A DNA stretch of 64,000 nt, taken from assembly GCA_964629225.1 (NCBI GenBank), contig CAZVQC010000005.1, positions 1 to 64,000 on the forward strand. Reading direction: 5' to 3'. This DNA is from RUG14199 sp964629225. GTDB taxonomy: Bacteria > Bacillota > Clostridia > Oscillospirales > CAG-272. Made by a program: the position numbers and the translations under genes. Numbering within the stretch: the first letter of the stretch is position 1; each line of letters opens with the position of its first letter. Of this stretch, positions 43,132 to 51,448 are shown in pieces. The notes under the pieces are model-generated. The model saw only the letters and a list, made by a program, of their open reading frames with translations. It had not been told where the DNA came from and searched no databases.

Positions 43132-44371
43132 CTGTGGATCTCTCCCTTCCCGTCACCTTGGCAAATATCCGTCCGTCCGAGACCCTAACGGTGACCGAGT
43201 CCCCGACTTTCACATCATCTGTGCTCTTAAGAAGTTTTTCATCCTCCGAAAACACCGCACTGTATCCTCTTTCAAGCACCGAAAGGGGATTCAGTGAATT
43301 AAGCATCCTCGTTTTGGATGCGAACAGAACACTCTTGTTGCCAACAATGGTCTGCTCCGCCATCTCAAGCCGACGGCGAAGATCCGTGACCCTGTCCATT
43401 TTTATCTCAAAGGTCGCCTCGTGTCGTTTGAGCACTGCCGCTTCGGACAGTTTGGCAAGTCTTTGCCGCCTCCGCTCAAGCCCGTGCTCCTCGGCGGACA
43501 CGAGAGATGAAAAGAGATTTCCCACAAGGTATCTTATCTCCGTTTCATCCGGCACCGCCAATTCCGCCGCCGCAGATGGGGTCGGTGCCCGCCTGTCGGC
43601 GGCAAAGTCGGAGAGAGTGAAGTCCGTCTCGTGTCCCACAGCGGATATTACCGGTATCTCGGATGCCGCAATAGCTCTGACAGTCTTCTCGTCATTGAAA
43701 GCCCAAAGGTCTTCAATGGAACCGCCGCCACGGCCTGCGATGATAACGTCACATCGATGGGTTCGATTTAGAAATTCTATCGCCCTCACTATGTCCGAAG
43801 GGGCTCGCTCTCCCTGGACAAGGCAGGGACAAACGCAGATTTCGGCGTACTTCCAACGTCTGGTGATGACATTGATAATGTCCCTTACCGCCGCCCCCGA
43901 CGGTGAGGTAACGACACCAACCGCCCTCGGAAACCTCGGCAGGGGTCTCTTTCTTGAGGGATCGAATAGTCCCTCGGCGGACAATTTCGCCTTTAACTGC
44001 TCGTATGCCACGTAGAGAGCACCTTTTCCCAGGGGCTCCATGGACTCGGCGTATAGCTGGTACTGACCGTCCCTCGGAAAAGTGGACACCCGTCCGAAGA
44101 CGGTGACCTTCATTCCGTTTTCCGGTCGGAACTTGACGTTTTGAGCACTTGAGCGGAACATGACCGCTCTGACCACCGAGGTCTCATCCTTCAGGGAAAA
44201 GTAGAAGTGCCCCGTTGCCGCATGGTATTTGAAATTCGATATCTCCCCTTGGACGCCCACGTCTCTAAGTTGTGGGATCGTGTCGAACACCTGCTTTATG
44301 AAGTTGTTTAGTTCACTGACCGAAAGGGGTCTCGGAAATCTCATTTCCTCCGGTGCATCATCGTAAAACAT
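43115..44371 (-). CDS. xseA: Exodeoxyribonuclease VII large subunit
   Basis: 418 residues. N-terminal OB-fold nucleic acid-binding domain (SVSELNNFIK, GEISNFKYHA) to about 105, then the catalytic domain with TSPSGAAVRDII and the IIAGRGGGSIEDLWAFN box, then a coiled region that holds XseB. Start is ATG 44371, with GGGGG 5 bases upstream; ATG 44374 directly before it is possible. It degrades single-stranded DNA. Confidence 0.96.
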   Translation of the reverse strand: MFYDDAPEEMRFPRPLSVSELNNFIKQVFDTIPQLRDVGVQGEISNFKYHAATGHFYFSLKDETSVVRAVMFRSSAQNVKFRPENGMKVTVFGRVSTFPRDGQYQLYAESMEPLGKGALYVAYEQLKAKLSAEGLFDPSRKRPLPRFPRAVGVVTSPSGAAVRDIINVITRRWKYAEICVCPCLVQGERAPSDIVRAIEFLNRTHRCDVIIAGRGGGSIEDLWAFNDEKTVRAIAASEIPVISAVGHETDFTLSDFAADRRAPTPSAAAELAVPDETEIRYLVGNLFSSLVSAEEHGLERRRQRLAKLSEAAVLKRHEATFEIKMDRVTDLRRRLEMAEQTIVGNKSVLFASKTRMLNSLNPLSVLERGYSAVFSEDEKLLKSTDDVKVGDSVTVRVSDGRIFAKVTGRERSTDGRKE

Positions 44372-45323
44372 CATTTCCCCCGAATCTCAGCTTCGTAAGA
44401 AGAGCACACCCCACCCCATTATCCGACGAAAGATCGGGACGGGCAAAACGGCTCGAATATTTCGAAAGTCTCTTTTTGATGGCGCCACAGCTCATGACTC
44501 CTCCCGCAAACACCGTCTCACTGCTCGGATAGGACTCAAGAAGATTTTGTGTCAAAAGCTCAAGCGCATCCGTCACCGCCCCGATAACAAAGGCGGAGGT
44601 CAGCGGGGCATCCTTCGTTCTGCGAAAAAGCTCCGCAGCTTTGTTTTCAATACCCGACAGGTTGCAATCAAGTCCCCTTACGGTGCTTCTGTATTTCGGC
44701 ACCTTCCCGCTGTAGGAGGCGGCGAGTTTTTCCATCTCGGCTCCTGCCGGGAATTTAAGTCCCATAAGGACGCCGATGCGGTCGATAACCTGACCCGCGT
44801 TAAGGTCAAGGGTGCCGCCGATGCGCTCGATCTTTGAAAATCCTTCACCGGAACCGGTGACCTTCAAAATGTCGGTGGTTCCTCCGGACACGTGAAAGGC
44901 GAAAAATTCCTTTTCAAAAAGATCCGTAGAATTCGATGACAGAAGAGCCGCCGCAACGTGTCCCGCCTGATGGGAGAATGTGAAGTGCGGCACCGAAAGC
45001 ACCGCCGCCGCCACCGATGAAAGGGACTCTCCCACGGTAAAACAGGGCATGTAAGAGCCCTCACTGTCTCTCGGAGCGGAGGATGAGCCCACCGCCCAGA
45101 TGATCCCGGCGGGATGATCGCGAAGAAGTTCTTTGATCTTTTCGGAAACGAACTCAAATGCGGCGGTATGGTGGAACACCGCATCGCTCTGTCTCAGTCC
45201 TCTTTGGCCTTCAGCCACGGGAAGAAGTTTCTTTCCGTTAAGAAGCACCGTCATATCCCCGTCAACTGCCGCCACCGAGGTGGTGTAGTTGCTGGTGTCG
45301 AAAGCGAGAAAGATGTCAGTCAT
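44358..45323 (-). CDS. TsaD/Kae1-like paralogue
   Basis: 321 residues in the ASKHA fold of TsaD. It keeps the metal-binding HxxxH as SHQAGH, the glycine-rich VSGGTTD and a C-terminal FAGGVMSCGA segment. The sequence is more divergent than true TsaD, the tRNA t6A enzyme, and there is no tsaB or tsaE neighbour, so I treat it as a Clostridia paralogue of unknown role. The start ATG at 45323 overlaps the nusB end by 8 bases. Confidence 0.83.
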   Translation of the reverse strand: MTDIFLAFDTSNYTTSVAAVDGDMTVLLNGKKLLPVAEGQRGLRQSDAVFHHTAAFEFVSEKIKELLRDHPAGIIWAVGSSSAPRDSEGSYMPCFTVGESLSSVAAAVLSVPHFTFSHQAGHVAAALLSSNSTDLFEKEFFAFHVSGGTTDILKVTGSGEGFSKIERIGGTLDLNAGQVIDRIGVLMGLKFPAGAEMEKLAASYSGKVPKYRSTVRGLDCNLSGIENKAAELFRRTKDAPLTSAFVIGAVTDALELLTQNLLESYPSSETVFAGGVMSCGAIKKRLSKYSSRFARPDLSSDNGVGCALLTKLRFGGNDVLR

Positions 45324-45897
45324 GATCCGCCAAGCCATCCACGGCAATGTTGCCGCCGCTCTTTTCGGCGGCGTCGCCCTTCGTATCCGCTATGTATCCC
45401 TCGGCTCTCGCAAAGGAGTTGAGGATACCGTTGATGAACTTGGCGGAACGCTCGTCATCGTAGGTCTTGGCAAGCTCCACAGCCTCGTTGATCACCGCCT
45501 TGGGAGGAGTCTCGGTGAATACCGTCTCATAGACCGCAAGGCGAAGGATGCTCTTTGCGATCCTTGAGATTCTGGATACCTTCCATCCCTTGGAAAACTC
45601 GGATATCCTGCGGTCAAGCTCACCGGCGGATGCGACACATCCGGTGAAGGCGGTCCTGACAAATTCGGAAAAGACGTCCGATGCTACGGCACCGTTTTCT
45701 TCGGCATCAACGCCCCCCTCGGCAGTGGACACAACAGGTGAAACTCCTTTGACATCACCGCCGATAACGTCACCGTCATTATCCTCCGTCATAGCCTCGG
45801 CCTTGGCTTTCAAAAAGTCATCGGCGGAGAGGCCGTCGTGGAATGAGTATTCATACAAAAGGCAAATGAGCGTTTCCCGCTCCGAATGTCTTGACAT
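45316..45897 (-). CDS. nusB: Transcription antitermination factor NusB, with linker insert
   Basis: 193 residues. Core NusB motifs are ERETLICLLYEY at the start, SRISRIAKSILRLAVYE and INEAVELAKTYDDERSAKFI, with GILNSFAR after them. NusB is normally about 130-150 residues. The extra length is an acidic Gly/Val-rich insert near 36-76 and a roughly 25-residue tail. NusB binds boxA RNA with S10. First gene of the long minus-strand run, with its own promoter and GGAGG. Confidence 0.92.
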   Translation of the reverse strand: MSRHSERETLICLLYEYSFHDGLSADDFLKAKAEAMTEDNDGDVIGGDVKGVSPVVSTAEGGVDAEENGAVASDVFSEFVRTAFTGCVASAGELDRRISEFSKGWKVSRISRIAKSILRLAVYETVFTETPPKAVINEAVELAKTYDDERSAKFINGILNSFARAEGYIADTKGDAAEKSGGNIAVDGLADHD

Positions 45898-45946
45898 ATT
45901 TTGGATCCTCCGATCCTACCCGTGGGCAGAAATATTATTATATTAT

Positions 45947-45975
45947 ATTATACTATGAATGGCGGCGAAAGTCAA
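45947..45975 (-). promoter_or_regulatory. Promoter of the nusB-dnaE run
   Basis: On the minus strand TTGACT (45975-45970), 17 bases, TATAAT (45952-45947). Confidence 0.82.
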
Positions 45976-46057
45976 CGAATTCCGCCAACTAATTGACATC
46001 ATATCGGAATAATTATCCGTTTTTTTCGAAAAACAGTCGGCAAATACCGTCTCAATG

Positions 46058-46086
46058 TTGCAACATCGGCAAAAATGTGGTACAAT
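46058..46086 (+). promoter_or_regulatory. Promoter of the four-TM protein gene
   Basis: TTGCAA (46058-46063), 17 bases, TACAAT (46081-46086), 27 bases before the start. Confidence 0.75.
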
Positions 46087-46113
46087 GGAGAAAAACCGAA
46101 AGGAGAGAAAACG

Positions 46114-46545
46114 ATGAATGAAAAAGAAAGACCGAATCTGTCACGTTTTTTAACGAGAGCCTGCTCGATCTTCACCCCAACGGTACTGGCACTCTACCTT
46201 GTGGCGTGGCTGATATCGGACGGCAAAGTGAAGGTCCCCACCGCAGGAACCGTGTTTGCGGTCTTTGCAATGTCCCTTCTCATCTCCCTTTCCACTTCTC
46301 TCTACAAGTCGGAGAAACTGTCCTTCTTCGCCTCCCACAGCATCAATTTTCTCATTCTCGCCGTCGCCTATCTCTTTCTCGTGCTGCTCATCCGAGGCAG
46401 TGCTTCAAGCGGCATCGCCATCCTTGTGGCAATGGCGTTCTACGTGGTGGTATTTGCCGCAGTGACCGCTGTTATGGCAGTTAAAAGAAGGAAAAACCGA
46501 AAGAAGATCACCGATGTGAAAAAGTACGAGACAAAATTCGATTGA
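46114..46545 (+). CDS. Four-TM membrane protein of unknown function
   Basis: 143 residues from the ATG at 46114, with AAAGGAG 8 bases upstream. Four hydrophobic segments (about 20-38, 50-68, 80-98, 103-122) and a basic Lys/Arg tail; the ends are probably cytosolic. The layout recalls DUF3021-type proteins, but I cannot confirm that. It is monocistronic between its own promoter and a terminator. Confidence 0.78.
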   Translation: MNEKERPNLSRFLTRACSIFTPTVLALYLVAWLISDGKVKVPTAGTVFAVFAMSLLISLSTSLYKSEKLSFFASHSINFLILAVAYLFLVLLIRGSASSGIAILVAMAFYVVVFAAVTAVMAVKRRKNRKKITDVKKYETKFD

Positions 46546-46561
46546 AAATGACCGATGGCAA

Positions 46562-46604
46562 AAAGCCCGTCAAACCGCATAAGCGGCGACGGGCAGTTTT
46601 TATT
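46562..46604 (+). terminator. Terminator between convergent genes
   Basis: Stem GCCCGTC / GACGGGC with an inner CCGC/GCGG arm, then a T run on plus and an A run on the other side, so it is bidirectional. It ends the four-TM gene and divIC. Confidence 0.88.
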
Positions 46605-46872
46605 TGGCAAGGTCGTTGTAGAAGATGATCTCCTCCGGGAGATAACGGTTCACCATCTCCCTTGCTTTGTCCTCGTAATATTTTTCGTCCTTCGGCTGAT
46701 CCAAAGTATTCTGCATGGCATCGATCTCGTCTTGTATCTGCCGATTCTGCTCCTCGATCAGCTCCGCCTCAGCCAGCTTTACGTTGGTATCTATCTGCAG
46801 TTTCACCACAGTGAGAACGCAGAAGAAGACAAAAAGCACCACGATCACCGTTCCGAGAAGACTCTTTTTCAT
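46600..46872 (-). CDS. divIC: Septum formation initiator DivIC/FtsB-like
   Basis: 90-residue bitopic membrane protein. A TM helix (LLGTVIVVLFVFFCVLTVV) is followed by a leucine-zipper-like coiled coil (residues about 28-62) and a short C-terminal domain ending in EEIIFYND. It belongs to the divisome complex with FtsL and DivIB. It follows yabQ, as in Bacillus. Confidence 0.9.
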   Translation of the reverse strand: MKKSLLGTVIVVLFVFFCVLTVVKLQIDTNVKLAEAELIEEQNRQIQDEIDAMQNTLDQPKDEKYYEDKAREMVNRYLPEEIIFYNDLAK

Positions 46873-46889
46873 TTTTCACTTCCCCTTTC

Positions 46890-47492
46890 TTAAGACGGGC
46901 CGTCTCTTCGAATCTCACCGAAGGATACCGTCGTCTTTGAAATGTTTTTTATAAAGTCCGCCGTAGTCCTTGTGCGGCGGCGCAAAACTGCCTTTTTTAC
47001 CGCCCTTCCGACGGGTATGATCAGAATGTATCTGACAGCCCTCCATAACAGCTCTAAAGGGGCGATGGCCGCCCACAGTGCTATGTTGACCCCAAGGATC
47101 AAAAGCCTTGCGAGAAGCCCCGAAATACGGCCTGTGAGCCGTCCTACGGTGACCCTGAATACCCAAAAGCCGAGGCAGAGAGACGCAAGGATGAACCAAC
47201 GGAACCTGCCGTAATTGAACCGGTAGAGAAACACGGAAAAGACGATCCCCGAGATAAGAAAGAATACTACGTCCCGAAGGGAGATCATGATATTCCGAGA
47301 GAGGCTCCCGTGAAAGCCCCTAAAGCGCTTTTTAAGAACTCTGCCGTAGGGTCGCTCATCTCTATTTGCAACGTCCTTCGGCACCCAAAGAGAAAAGGGG
47401 ATCTTAACGGCATCGAACACCCCACCGAGAATAATTCCCAAAAGAAAAGCAAGAAAGGTCACCCATGTCAGGGCGAGCATCGAGACGTTCAC
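46890..47492 (-). CDS. yabQ: Spore cortex biosynthesis protein YabQ
   Basis: About 200 residues, with several hydrophobic segments (LALTWVTFLAFLLGIILGG, then two further groups near 85-125 and 135-165). The N-terminal start-of-family pattern and position between yabP and divIC identify it; sequence conservation is otherwise low. Start is uncertain: GTG 47492 follows the yabP stop by 4 bases, while ATG 47480 lies 14 bases from a weak site. YabQ is needed for cortex formation. Confidence 0.82.
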   Translation of the reverse strand: MNVSMLALTWVTFLAFLLGIILGGVFDAVKIPFSLWVPKDVANRDERPYGRVLKKRFRGFHGSLSRNIMISLRDVVFFLISGIVFSVFLYRFNYGRFRWFILASLCLGFWVFRVTVGRLTGRISGLLARLLILGVNIALWAAIAPLELLWRAVRYILIIPVGRAVKKAVLRRRTRTTADFIKNISKTTVSFGEIRRDGPS

Positions 47493-47496
47493 TGCC

Positions 47497-47766
47497 TCAG
47501 CCGATGCCTCGGTCCTTTTTTCTTTTTTTGCCCCTTGCGCCGTCAAGGTAAAATACGCCGCCGATATTTCCGACGACCGAAAGCTCTCCCGAATCACTGT
47601 CGAATCTGTCGATCTTGAGCTCTTCTCCCACAAGAGTCAGCCCTCCCGTCCGGCAGGTCATGGATATCTCGCCGTCGGTGAAGGACACAACGTCAAAGAT
47701 CCCGGTAAGCATAGCTTCCCGTCGGTCTTTCAAAACGATATTGTTAGGTCTTTCGGAAATGTCCAA
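47497..47766 (-). CDS. yabP: Sporulation protein YabP
   Basis: 89 residues of the YabP/YqfC family: NIVLKDRREAMLTGIFDVVSF then GGLTLVGEELKIDRFD, a small all-beta protein. Known family members are expressed in the mother cell in sporulation. Context: rqcP before it and yabQ right after, the conserved spore gene set. Confidence 0.92.
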   Translation of the reverse strand: MDISERPNNIVLKDRREAMLTGIFDVVSFTDGEISMTCRTGGLTLVGEELKIDRFDSDSGELSVVGNIGGVFYLDGARGKKRKKDRGIG

Positions 47767-47825
47767 ATTATCCCCTCCGTCACATCATCTAAAGCATGAT
47801 ATGCGGGGAGATTTCGAACTATTAC

Positions 47826-48068
47826 TTACGGCAGTATCTCGTACATTGAGGATGCCTCGTCCTTTCCAACGTGTTCAAGTACTTCCCGAACCGCGAAACG
47901 CAAAGTCCTCTCGCCGAAGGTTATCTCAACGGTATCCCCCACCTTGACGTCATAGGAGGCCTTCGCCTTTCTTCCGTTGACGGTGACGTGCTCCGTGTCG
48001 CAGGCCTCGTTTGCCACGGTACGGCGCTTGATTATTCTGGATACCTTCAAAAATTTGTCAAGTCTCAT
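47826..48068 (-). CDS. rqcP: S4-domain RNA-binding protein RqcP (YabO/HslR-like)
   Basis: 80 residues, almost all S4 domain (MRLDKFLKVSRIIKRRTVAN, VTVNGRKAK, GDTVEITFGE). RqcP binds stalled 50S subunits and helps RqcH add alanine tails in ribosome quality control. In Firmicutes it heads the yabP-yabQ-divIC set, as here. Confidence 0.94.
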   Translation of the reverse strand: MRLDKFLKVSRIIKRRTVANEACDTEHVTVNGRKAKASYDVKVGDTVEITFGERTLRFAVREVLEHVGKDEASSMYEILP

Positions 48069-48126
48069 ATTACCACCTGCGGCATTGCCGCATCATTATT
48101 TTGTGACAGCCGATGCTGCCGGTTAT

Positions 48127-48321
48127 TTACCAAAGCAGAACTGCGAAGAGGAAAAGGATCATTCCACCGCAGATGAACACGGAAGAAATACGTGCCGATG
48201 TTAGCGTTATTTCACGCCAGCGCACGACGACTAATCTTTTTTGCGGTCGCTCCCTCGGCGGGATGATGACGGGGAAAGATCGGTCTTCCTTTGTGCCGGC
48301 GAACCGGCGGACGTCGGGCAA
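48127..48321 (-). CDS. Possible small membrane protein
   Basis: A minus-strand frame ending at 48127 with a single strong hydrophobic helix near its end (VFICGGMILFLFAVLLW) preceded by basic residues, as in small membrane proteins. The start is unclear: a TTG at 48321 gives 64 residues, but no good ribosome site is seen. It lies in the 330-base gap between HU and rqcP, in the same direction. It may be a real uncharacterised small protein or chance. Confidence 0.28.
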   Translation of the reverse strand: MPDVRRFAGTKEDRSFPVIIPPRERPQKRLVVVRWREITLTSARISSVFICGGMILFLFAVLLW

Positions 48322-48340
48322 ATGAAGTGCCGAAGCAACA

Positions 48341-48376
48341 ATGAAATGGGGGAGCGTAACACGAGCACACTCCCCA
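48341..48376 (-). terminator. Weak terminator after the HU gene
   Basis: GGGGAGTGT / ACGCTCCCC stem about 30 bases past the HU stop codon on the minus strand. The following bases are only moderately T rich, so some readthrough is possible. Confidence 0.5.
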
Positions 48377-48400
48377 CGAACTTCATCAATATTAACTAAC

Positions 48401-48676
48401 TTATTTGTTGATCTTTGCTTTGAGAGGAGCACCTGCAACGAATGCGGGGTACTTGGAAGCTGCGATCTCGATAGTCTTACCGGTAGCGGGGTTGCGGCCG
48501 GTGCGAGCAGCTCTTTCTTTAACTTCGAAAGAACCGAAGCCGATAAGCTGAACCTTCTCGCCTGCTGCGAGTGCTTCTTCGATTGCTGCGAATGTTGCTG
48601 CTACTGCTGCTTCTGCATCTTTCTTTTTAAGATCTGTCTTGCTTGCTACTACTTCGATAAGTTGAGTTTTATTCAT
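48401..48676 (-). CDS. hup: DNA-binding protein HU
   Basis: 91 residues from the ATG at 48676 (MNKTQLIEVVASKTDLKKKD). It has the HU/IHF beta arm with GFGSFEVKERAARTGRNPATG. A nucleoid protein that bends DNA. It has its own promoter and is expected to be highly expressed; the coding sequence uses repetitive GCT/GCA Ala codons. Confidence 0.97.
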   Translation of the reverse strand: MNKTQLIEVVASKTDLKKKDAEAAVAATFAAIEEALAAGEKVQLIGFGSFEVKERAARTGRNPATGKTIEIAASKYPAFVAGAPLKAKINK

Positions 48677-48728
48677 GGTTCTGATCCTTTCAATCACTTT
48701 CTGCTTTAGCAGTTTTTTTGACAAGGTC

Positions 48729-48757
48729 ATTATACCATCATAAGTCGCTCTTTGCAA
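48729..48757 (-). promoter_or_regulatory. Promoter of hup
   Basis: On the minus strand TTGCAA (48757-48752), 17 bases, TATAAT (48734-48729). Confidence 0.85.
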
Positions 48758-48845
48758 GTGTTTTTCAAAAAAAATGTTCAAAAATCCTAATTTTGAGGCG
48801 TTTTTTTGCGTTTTCCCCGTCAAAATCGCAAAAGCGACTCGGTTT

Positions 48846-50513
48846 TCAACTGATAATATGTTTCTTTGCCAACACGCTTGCTATCTTTTCACCCTTGGGA
48901 AGCAGTTTAATATCTGATGCGGACACCGCCTTCAAAAGGACGATGCAGACCAAGTAGACCACTGCCGCAAAGCAGACCGAGAGAAGGGTGATCACCTTGT
49001 CGGGCACCGGAAGCACTTCAAGGAGAAGCCTGTCACAACCGTAGGCGGCAAGGGCACAGATAACGGCGGAGACAAAGGGCTTCACGAAAATGCGACCTAT
49101 TTTCGGCACATAGCCGATCTTCTTTGCCACGAAAACGAAATTGAGAAGCATGGTAGTGAGGTAGCAAAGGAACGTACCTATGGGAGCGCCGTACATTTCG
49201 ATGCCACGGGTACCGATGAGAAAATAGCTTGAAAGAAGCTTCACCGCAGCTCCCGCCACCATCGAGATGATTGGAAATACTTGGTACTTATGAGACTGCA
49301 GGAAAGAATTCGTCACCGACAGCATTGCAAGGCAGAAAATGGAGGGCGCAAGCACACTGAGAAGAGGTGCCGCCATCCTTGCGGAGTCATCGGTGAAAAG
49401 GAGGCTGAGCACCGGATAGGACAGCGCCGACAGCCCGAAGGCACAGGGGAGGGAGATCAAGGAGCAGACCCTCAGAGAGCTCTCCATGGTACTTGCGATA
49501 AGCTTCTCCTTTTTTCCCGCTACCGCCGCCGAGAGCACCGGAACTATCGATGCGGTGATGGGGTAGATCAGTGATGGCGGCAGATTGAAGAGCGTCACAG
49601 CGAGTGTCTTGTAATTTCCGAATTTGGCGGAGACCTCGGAGGTGCTGTAGCCGAGGGACTGAAGTCGGGATGACAGTATCATTCCGTCGATGACGTTGGT
49701 AAAGCTCATGACCGAGGCACTGAGAGTTATCGGGATGCCGATGAAGAGAAGGTTCTTCACGATCAGTTTCGTCGGCGTTGCGTAGTTGTCATCCGCCACA
49801 ACGTTCAGCGCGGCGTTGTAGGATGCCTCCTCCCGATTGAAGATGATCTTTCTTATGATCAGGTAGAGCATTCCGAAGGCGGATCCCACCGCAAGTCCAA
49901 CGAGAGTGAAGGCTGCAACGATGTGAAATCTGTAGCCTTTGTTAAGCGCGTAGGTGGCAAATAAGATGCCCAGTGTCAGCTTTCCCACCGCTTCGATCAC
50001 CTCGGAGATGGCTGTGGGCACCATGTTCTGATAGCCCTGGAAATAGCCTCTGAAGGCACTGGCGATGCAGATGAAGAACAGAGTGGGCGCAACGGCTATT
50101 ATGCACCATCTGGCATCGGGCAGACTGTAAAGCGCGGCAAAGCCCCTTGAAAAGAGGATCATTACCGACATTCCCACAAAGCCCACAGTGCAGAAGATGG
50201 CGAAGACTACTTTGAATATCTTCTTCGCATCCTTGAAACGACCCTCGGCACGGCTTCCGGATATCATGATGGAGACGGCAACGGGAAGACCCGCCGTTGA
50301 GATCATGTAGAACCACGTGTAGATGTCGTAGGCGGCGCTGTAATACCCCATGCCCTCGTCCTCCAAAAGCCTCTGGAGGGGCACTTTGAGGAATGCGCCG
50401 ATGACCTTCACCAGGATATTGGCGACAGTCAGCACGATAACTCCCGAAAAGAACAGCTTCTTGTTGTCCTTTGCCTTCACGGGGGCGGTATTATCTCTCT
50501 TTTTATTGTCCAT
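48846..50513 (-). CDS. spoVB: SpoVB-like polysaccharide/lipid flippase (MOP family)
   Basis: 555-residue integral membrane protein, about 14 helices, of the MurJ/SpoVB/Wzx exporter group. The start includes FFSGVIVLTVANILVKVIGAFLK, split as FFSGVIVLTV and ANILVKVIGA here; RAEGRFKDAKKIFK is a basic loop. Such proteins flip lipid-linked wall precursors; SpoVB acts in spore cortex synthesis. Choice of SpoVB over a general flippase rests on similarity pattern and the sporulation context. GGAG precedes the ATG. Confidence 0.88.
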   Translation of the reverse strand: MDNKKRDNTAPVKAKDNKKLFFSGVIVLTVANILVKVIGAFLKVPLQRLLEDEGMGYYSAAYDIYTWFYMISTAGLPVAVSIMISGSRAEGRFKDAKKIFKVVFAIFCTVGFVGMSVMILFSRGFAALYSLPDARWCIIAVAPTLFFICIASAFRGYFQGYQNMVPTAISEVIEAVGKLTLGILFATYALNKGYRFHIVAAFTLVGLAVGSAFGMLYLIIRKIIFNREEASYNAALNVVADDNYATPTKLIVKNLLFIGIPITLSASVMSFTNVIDGMILSSRLQSLGYSTSEVSAKFGNYKTLAVTLFNLPPSLIYPITASIVPVLSAAVAGKKEKLIASTMESSLRVCSLISLPCAFGLSALSYPVLSLLFTDDSARMAAPLLSVLAPSIFCLAMLSVTNSFLQSHKYQVFPIISMVAGAAVKLLSSYFLIGTRGIEMYGAPIGTFLCYLTTMLLNFVFVAKKIGYVPKIGRIFVKPFVSAVICALAAYGCDRLLLEVLPVPDKVITLLSVCFAAVVYLVCIVLLKAVSASDIKLLPKGEKIASVLAKKHIIS

Positions 50514-50538
50514 AGTATTCTCCGTAATAATCCTTGTT

Positions 50539-51429
50539 TTATCCGATGAATTCCCTGAAAAGGGAATCGCGAGGGATCATATCCTCCGTTATGAGAGGAC
50601 AGCGCACCTTTTCAAGCCGTCCGTAAAGATCCGACAGCTCCGAAAGATCGCCGGTCGCCCCCATCTCCCGATCGATAAGAGGCAGAAGAAGCCCTCCGAT
50701 GAACATGACCTCGTAGCCGAGAAGGGAGTTCACGGTGACGTCCGCCCGTTTTGCGGCGGGAAAGATACTCTGCTCCTCATTCAGCCTCACGTTTTTCCAA
50801 AGAGACAATGTTTCGGCAACGCCGGTATTTCTCACCCGTGCATCCCGAACTATCCTTCTTGCAAGTCGGATCTCGTTCTTCGAAAAAACGGTGTCCATGA
50901 CGGAGCAATCCCTGGCAACGCTGATAAATACCGACGTGTGGAGCAAGTCCCCAAATGCCGCAGTCAGCTCCGGATAGGTGGCTTGGATGCCCTCAAAGAT
51001 AAATATATCGTTTTTTCGGGGCAGGTATTCGACGTATCCGCTTCGTCTCCCACTTTTGAAATCATATTTCGGCAGTTTTACGGCACTGTCCGAAAACAGT
51101 CCGCAAACGCAGTCATGAAAGCAGTCAAGATCGATGGCATCGGCGCTTTCGTAGTTCACGTTCTTCATTCCCCGAAGACCGTCTTTGAAAAAATCGTCAA
51201 GGGAGATGACGGTGGCACGGTAGCCCTTTTTTTCGATGGCATCGGAGAGTTTTTCCGCCGCAGTGGTCTTTCCGCTGCAGGTAGGACCGGAAAGCGTGAT
51301 CAGCCTGTTATTTTTTGAAAGGGTGTCCTCCGTCAGAGTCTCAAGTTCCGCCGACACTTCCCTCTCACACTCAAGAACCAGCTCTCTCGCTTCATCGGTG
51401 GCAATCGGTATTTTTTCGATAAGTTTCAT
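50539..51429 (-). CDS. Uridine kinase-like P-loop kinase
   Basis: 296 residues. Walker A is SGPTCSGKTTAAEKL near 48; a DDFF motif (SLDDFFKDG) follows, as in uridine kinases and phosphoribulokinases. The related Clostridia proteins are often longer, with an added N-terminal TGS-type part that is absent here. Substrate is not certain. Lies 19 bases after hemZ and before spoVB. Confidence 0.83.
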   Translation of the reverse strand: MKLIEKIPIATDEARELVLECEREVSAELETLTEDTLSKNNRLITLSGPTCSGKTTAAEKLSDAIEKKGYRATVISLDDFFKDGLRGMKNVNYESADAIDLDCFHDCVCGLFSDSAVKLPKYDFKSGRRSGYVEYLPRKNDIFIFEGIQATYPELTAAFGDLLHTSVFISVARDCSVMDTVFSKNEIRLARRIVRDARVRNTGVAETLSLWKNVRLNEEQSIFPAAKRADVTVNSLLGYEVMFIGGLLLPLIDREMGATGDLSELSDLYGRLEKVRCPLITEDMIPRDSLFREFIG

Positions 51430-51448
51430 TTTTCCACCCCAAAAGACG

